A stretch of 9,546 nt of DNA from Firmicutes bacterium UBA1047 (GTDB taxonomy: Bacteria; Bacillota; Clostridia; Tissierellales; Sedimentibacteraceae): positions 11,450 through 20,995 of the forward strand of contig DCDU01000003.1 of assembly GCA_002316585.1 (NCBI GenBank). The letters are read 5' to 3'. The translations under genes and the position numbers were made by a program. The stretch's first letter is position 1. Every line of letters starts with the position of its first letter. This document shows, piece by piece, positions 6,760-9,546 of the stretch. The notes below the pieces were generated by a model, which made no database searches, was not told where the DNA came from, and saw nothing but the letters and a program-made list of their open reading frames with translations.

Positions 6760-7521
6760 ATGTTAAAAAACAAAGTATGTATTGTAACTGGATCAGCAAG
6801 CGGTATAGGCTTGGCAATAGCTGAAGCTTTTGCAAGTGAAGGTGCTAAAGTGGTTATGGCGGATGTTAATGAAGCTAAATTACAAGAAGAAGCTGCTAGA
6901 ATCGGTGCTGTATACTTTAAGGGAGATTTAAGTAAACAGGAAGACTGTAAGGGCTTAGTTGATTTTACGGTTGAGAAATATTCAAAGGTTGACGTATTGG
7001 CAAATGTTGCCGGTATTCAAACAGTTTGCCCGATTGAAGACTTCCCTGAAGACAAATGGAGTTTCATGATGAATTTAATGCTAACAGCTCCATTCTTATT
7101 AACAAAATATTGCTGGCCATATATGAAGGAACAAGGCTGGGGAAGAATAATCAACATGGGTTCAATTCACGGACTTATTGCTTCTGAATTTAAAGTAGCT
7201 TATATTTCAGCAAAACACGGTCTTGGCGGTTTAACAAAAACATCTGCCGTAGAAGGCGGAAAATATGGTATCACTTGCAATATGATTTGTCCGTCATATG
7301 TCAGAACACCATTGGTAGACAAACAAATTGCAGATCAGGCTAAAACTCACGGAATACCCGAAGATAAAGTTGTATCCGACATTATGCTTACAAAAGCATT
7401 TGTTAAGAAGTTATTGGAACCTAAGGATATCGGAGAAGTTGCTAAATTCTTATGCTCTGATACAGGTGATTATATTACTGGTTCAATGTTTACAATTGAC
7501 TGCGGTTGGACTGCATCTTAA
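6760..7521 (+). CDS. bdhA: 3-hydroxybutyrate dehydrogenase (short-chain dehydrogenase/reductase)
   Basis: This 253-residue classical SDR has the nucleotide-binding motif TGSASGIG at residues 10-17 and Asp35 after the second strand (MADVN), which favours NAD. The catalytic set is Asn105, Ser135, Tyr148 and Lys152 (AYISAKHG). Several stretches are characteristic of bacterial D-3-hydroxybutyrate dehydrogenase rather than SDRs in general: GIQ...IEDFPEDKW, MKEQGWGRIIN, IHGLIAS, RTPLVDKQI and a GWTAS ending. It oxidises (R)-3-hydroxybutyrate to acetoacetate with NAD. Placement between an acetoacetate CoA-transferase and a permease supports this. The usual NNAG motif reads NVAG (Asn82-Val83), an uncommon but tolerated change. 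GGAGG at 6748-6752 precedes the ATG, 22 bp after the CoA-transferase. Another 3-hydroxy acid as true substrate remains possible. Confidence 0.88.
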   Translation: MLKNKVCIVTGSASGIGLAIAEAFASEGAKVVMADVNEAKLQEEAARIGAVYFKGDLSKQEDCKGLVDFTVEKYSKVDVLANVAGIQTVCPIEDFPEDKWSFMMNLMLTAPFLLTKYCWPYMKEQGWGRIINMGSIHGLIASEFKVAYISAKHGLGGLTKTSAVEGGKYGITCNMICPSYVRTPLVDKQIADQAKTHGIPEDKVVSDIMLTKAFVKKLLEPKDIGEVAKFLCSDTGDYITGSMFTIDCGWTAS

Positions 7522-7529
7522 AGTTATTG

Positions 7530-7552
7530 AGGAGTGCATTATCTGCACTCCT
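7530..7552 (+). other. Perfect 9-bp hairpin between bdhA and the permease gene
   Basis: AGGAGTGCA (7530-7538) and TGCACTCCT (7544-7552) pair perfectly around a TTATC loop, starting 8 bp after the bdhA stop. No T run follows (GATATAAAAATAAAA), so it is not a standard rho-independent terminator. It most likely stabilises or separates parts of the polycistronic mRNA, so that permease and enzyme segments have different abundances. That role is inferred. Confidence 0.65.
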
Positions 7553-7581
7553 GATATAAAAATAAAATATGGAGGATTTTT

Positions 7582-8868
7582 ATGTTTGGAATTATTTTAG
7601 GATTAGTATTATTAATGTTTTTAGCATATAGAGGATATTCAATCCTTTGGGTTGCTCCGGTATGTGCTTTGGTTGTTGGTTTAACAGGCGGACTTAATTT
7701 ACTTGATATGTATAAGGAAACTTATATGACCGGTCTTGCAGGCTATGTAAAATCTTGGTTCCCGGTATTTATGTTTGGTGCAATATTCGGACATTTGATG
7801 GACTACACAGGCGCTGCGAAATCAATTGCTCACTGGTTAACTCAGACATTGGGAGCGAAAAGAGCAATAATGGGCGTTGTTGTTGGTTGCGGAGTTTTAA
7901 CATATGGCGGAATAAGCTTGTTCGTTGTTGTATTTGCAATGTATCCATTAGGAGTTGAATTATTCAGGGAAGCAAATATTACAAGAAAATTGCTTCCGGG
8001 TGCGATAGCTCTTGGTTCATTTACATTTACTATGACAGCTATCCCGGGAACACCGCAAATTCAAAATATTATTCCTACTACTTATTATGGAACTACTCCT
8101 GCCGCTGCTCCTATAATGGGTATATTTGCCGCAGCTTTAATGTTCGGATTAGGTTTATTCTGGCTGCATTACAGAGAACGAAAATTTACTGAAGCAGGCG
8201 ATGTATTTACAGAGCCTAAGGGCAAGGAAGCTGCCGAAGTGGATTATAGCAGTCTGCCAAATCCATTCTTATCATTTTTACCTTTAATTGCCGTTATAGT
8301 AACAATGAACTTTTTTGGATGGGATATTATACTTGCTTTATTAGGCGGCATTGTTCTTTCAATGCTAATCAGCTTTAATAAATATAAAGGATTCACTAAA
8401 TCAATCAGTAACGGTGCTGTTGGCTCCATAACAGCTATACTAAATACGGCAGCAGCTGTTGGTTTCGGTACAGTTGTTAAATCCGTACCGGGATTTGCAG
8501 TACTGACAGAAATATTGTTAAATGTACCGGGAACTCCTCTGATTTCTGAAGCTATAGCAGTAAACTTGCTGGCGGGAGCTACAGGTTCAGCATCAGGCGG
8601 TATGAGTATTGCTCTTGAAGCTTTAGGTGAAAAATACCTGGCAATTGCCGAACAAACAGGAATTAGCCCGGCAGCATTCCACAGAGTTGCATCCCTGGCA
8701 TCAGGCGGTTTAGATACTCTCCCTCACAACGGAGCGGTTTTAACATTGTTGGCAGTTACAGGAATGACTCATAAGGATTCATATATTGATATCTGTATGA
8801 CTTCACTTGTGCTTCCTATAGTTTCATCTATACCTGCAATATTATTAGGAAGTTTAGGTATTTACTAA
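7582..8868 (+). CDS. GntP-family permease, probable 3-hydroxybutyrate/short hydroxy-acid transporter
   Basis: This 428-residue, very hydrophobic protein has roughly 11-12 predicted membrane segments. They run from MFGIILGLVLLMFLAYRGYSILWVAP to LPIVSSIPAILLGSLGIY. A hydrophilic cytoplasmic loop lies near residues 197-225. Family-typical stretches for GntP-type carboxylate:proton symporters are GVLTYGGISLFVVVFAMYPL, AIPGTPQIQNIIPTTYYGTTPAAAP, the GATGSASGGMSIALEALG segment near 332-348, and SGGLDTLPHNGAVLTLL from 374. GntP members take up gluconate and related hydroxy acids. Relatives next to 3-hydroxybutyrate dehydrogenases are annotated as 3-hydroxybutyrate permeases, and context here supports that reading. 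It replaces the AtoE-type fatty-acid transporter of the E. coli ato operon. GGAGG at 7571-7575 precedes the ATG. Family assignment is strong; substrate is inferred. Confidence 0.88.
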   Translation: MFGIILGLVLLMFLAYRGYSILWVAPVCALVVGLTGGLNLLDMYKETYMTGLAGYVKSWFPVFMFGAIFGHLMDYTGAAKSIAHWLTQTLGAKRAIMGVVVGCGVLTYGGISLFVVVFAMYPLGVELFREANITRKLLPGAIALGSFTFTMTAIPGTPQIQNIIPTTYYGTTPAAAPIMGIFAAALMFGLGLFWLHYRERKFTEAGDVFTEPKGKEAAEVDYSSLPNPFLSFLPLIAVIVTMNFFGWDIILALLGGIVLSMLISFNKYKGFTKSISNGAVGSITAILNTAAAVGFGTVVKSVPGFAVLTEILLNVPGTPLISEAIAVNLLAGATGSASGGMSIALEALGEKYLAIAEQTGISPAAFHRVASLASGGLDTLPHNGAVLTLLAVTGMTHKDSYIDICMTSLVLPIVSSIPAILLGSLGIY

Positions 8869-8889
8869 AATTGACAAATCAAATATAAT

Positions 8890-8914
8890 AAAGGTGTATG
8901 CATGCTACATCTTT
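8890..8914. repeat. Inverted repeat upstream of the last gene, resembling palindrome 3
   Basis: AAAGGTGTA (8890-8898), loop TGCATGC, and TACATCTTT (8906-8914) form a 9-bp stem with one G-U. Outer A/T pairs extend it to 12 bp. The flanks AGGTGTA and CTACATCTTT are identical to those of palindrome 3 (4035-4041 and 4051-4060), but the inner spacing is 3 bp shorter and the inner GA/TC is missing. No strong T run follows, so it may be a weak terminator, an mRNA hairpin, or a degenerate regulator site. Confidence 0.5.
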
Positions 8915-8947
8915 ATTGTTGATAATATTTTACCAAAGGAGGAAAAA

Positions 8948-9546
8948 ATGAAATTAGAAGACATCAAAAAAATTGGGGTTGCCGGTGGCGGTACTATGGG
9001 CTCCGGAATCGCGCAAATATTTGCACAAAACGGGTATGAGGTTGTAGTAACTGACATTGCAGAAAAATTCTTGGAAAACACAAAAAGAATTGTTTTATTA
9101 AACCAGAAAACATTAATCAAAGAAGGTTTATTAACAGAAAAACAGGCAGAGGAATCATTGAAGCTTATCTCTTTCACTACAGACAAAAGCGTTTTTGCAG
9201 ATGCGGATTTAATCGTTGAAGCAATAATTGAAAAAATGGACATTAAACAAGATTACTGGAAAGAAGTTGAAGGTATAGCTCCTGAAAGCTGTATATTTGC
9301 AACTAACACATCAGGATTAAGCATAAATGGAATATGCTCAAAGCTAAACAACAAAAAAAGATTTATAGGAATGCACTGGTGGAACCCTCCTCACATTATT
9401 CCTTTGATCGAGCTTATTAAAAATGACGAAACTTCTGATGAAACTGTTCAGGTTTTAAAGGAATTGGTTGATAAAATAGGAAAAGAATCAGTTGTAGTGT
9501 TAAAAGACGTAAACGGATTTATAGGAAACAGAATTCAATTTGCTGT
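8948..9546 (+). CDS. 3-hydroxyacyl-CoA dehydrogenase family protein (3' truncated by the window)
   Basis: The first 199 residues are present; the frame is open to the window end. The N-terminal Rossmann fold has GVAGGGTMGSGIAQIFAQNG at residues 10-29 and Asp36 (VTDIAEK), which favours NAD. LIVEAIIEKMDIK and FATNTSGLSI follow, as usual in 3-hydroxyacyl-CoA dehydrogenases. The catalytic dyad is visible: His143 in GMHWWNPPH and Glu155, 12 residues later. The family signature start DVNGFIGNRI is at the end. Where classical 3-hydroxybutyryl-CoA dehydrogenases have HFFNPxxxMxLVE, this one has HWWNPPHIIPLIE. It may therefore act on a substrate other than 3-hydroxybutyryl-CoA. In this context it would interconvert a 3-hydroxyacyl-CoA and a 3-ketoacyl-CoA such as acetoacetyl-CoA. 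AAAGGAGG precedes the ATG. It lies 79 bp after the permease, so it may be the sixth operon gene or partly separate. Confidence 0.9.
   Translation, partial: MKLEDIKKIGVAGGGTMGSGIAQIFAQNGYEVVVTDIAEKFLENTKRIVLLNQKTLIKEGLLTEKQAEESLKLISFTTDKSVFADADLIVEAIIEKMDIKQDYWKEVEGIAPESCIFATNTSGLSINGICSKLNNKKRFIGMHWWNPPHIIPLIELIKNDETSDETVQVLKELVDKIGKESVVVLKDVNGFIGNRIQFA

Noticed and set aside
7328..7600. Open frame of 90 codons on the + strand overlapping the end of bdhA
   Set aside because: It is an out-of-frame shadow of bdhA and of the intercistronic hairpin, with no ribosome binding site and no recognisable protein.
8871..8889. TTGACA and TATAAT upstream of the hydroxyacyl-CoA dehydrogenase gene
   Set aside because: The two boxes are only 7 bp apart, far from the roughly 17 bp needed, and no good -10 lies at the right distance from the TTGACA.

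Overview
The window is AT-rich and every gene is on the + strand. Codon choice favours A/T-ending codons and AGA/AGG arginine, ribosome binding sites are strong AGGAGG types, and the enzymes are of the fermentative acyl-CoA type. This suggests a low-GC anaerobic Firmicute of the Clostridia (butyrate or amino-acid fermenter). That placement is an inference from style and gene content; the sequence does not fix a genus.

Region 1 (1-2137): the unrecognised C-terminal end of a gene (1-189) is followed by a two-gene envelope-stress-like pair. The first is a Gly/Ser-rich membrane protein with a TPM-like extracytoplasmic domain, probably starting at a TTG. The second is a PspA/IM30 coiled-coil protein. 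The pair ends in a rho-independent terminator at 2112-2137.

Region 2 (2152-4186): a good housekeeping promoter (TTGACA-17 bp-TAATAT) drives a PAS-PAS-AAA+-Fis sigma-54 enhancer-binding regulator. A control region of about 300 bp follows. It holds three copies of a perfect palindrome, TGTAGA-N6-TCTACA, and then a textbook sigma-54 -24/-12 promoter (TTGGCATGATAATTGCT) about 70 bp upstream of the thiolase start. The first palindrome contains the regulator's own stop codon.

Region 3 (4234-9546, running off the end): a metabolic operon in the order thiolase, CoA-transferase A, CoA-transferase B, 3-hydroxybutyrate dehydrogenase (SDR), GntP-family permease, and 3-hydroxyacyl-CoA dehydrogenase (cut by the window end). 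Read together, 3-hydroxybutyrate (or a similar short hydroxy/keto acid) would be imported by the GntP permease and oxidised to acetoacetate. Acetoacetate would be activated with CoA from an acyl-CoA and cleaved to two acetyl-CoA. The last gene could instead reduce acetoacetyl-CoA toward butyrate. The logic resembles the sigma-54-controlled E. coli ato system (AtoC/atoDAEB), but with a one-component PAS sensor, a 3-hydroxybutyrate dehydrogenase, and a GntP permease in place of AtoE.

Most noteworthy: the self-contained enhancer/sigma-54 switch with its triple palindrome, a variant inverted repeat with nearly identical flanks upstream of the last gene, and the unusual HWWNPPH active-site segment in that last dehydrogenase.
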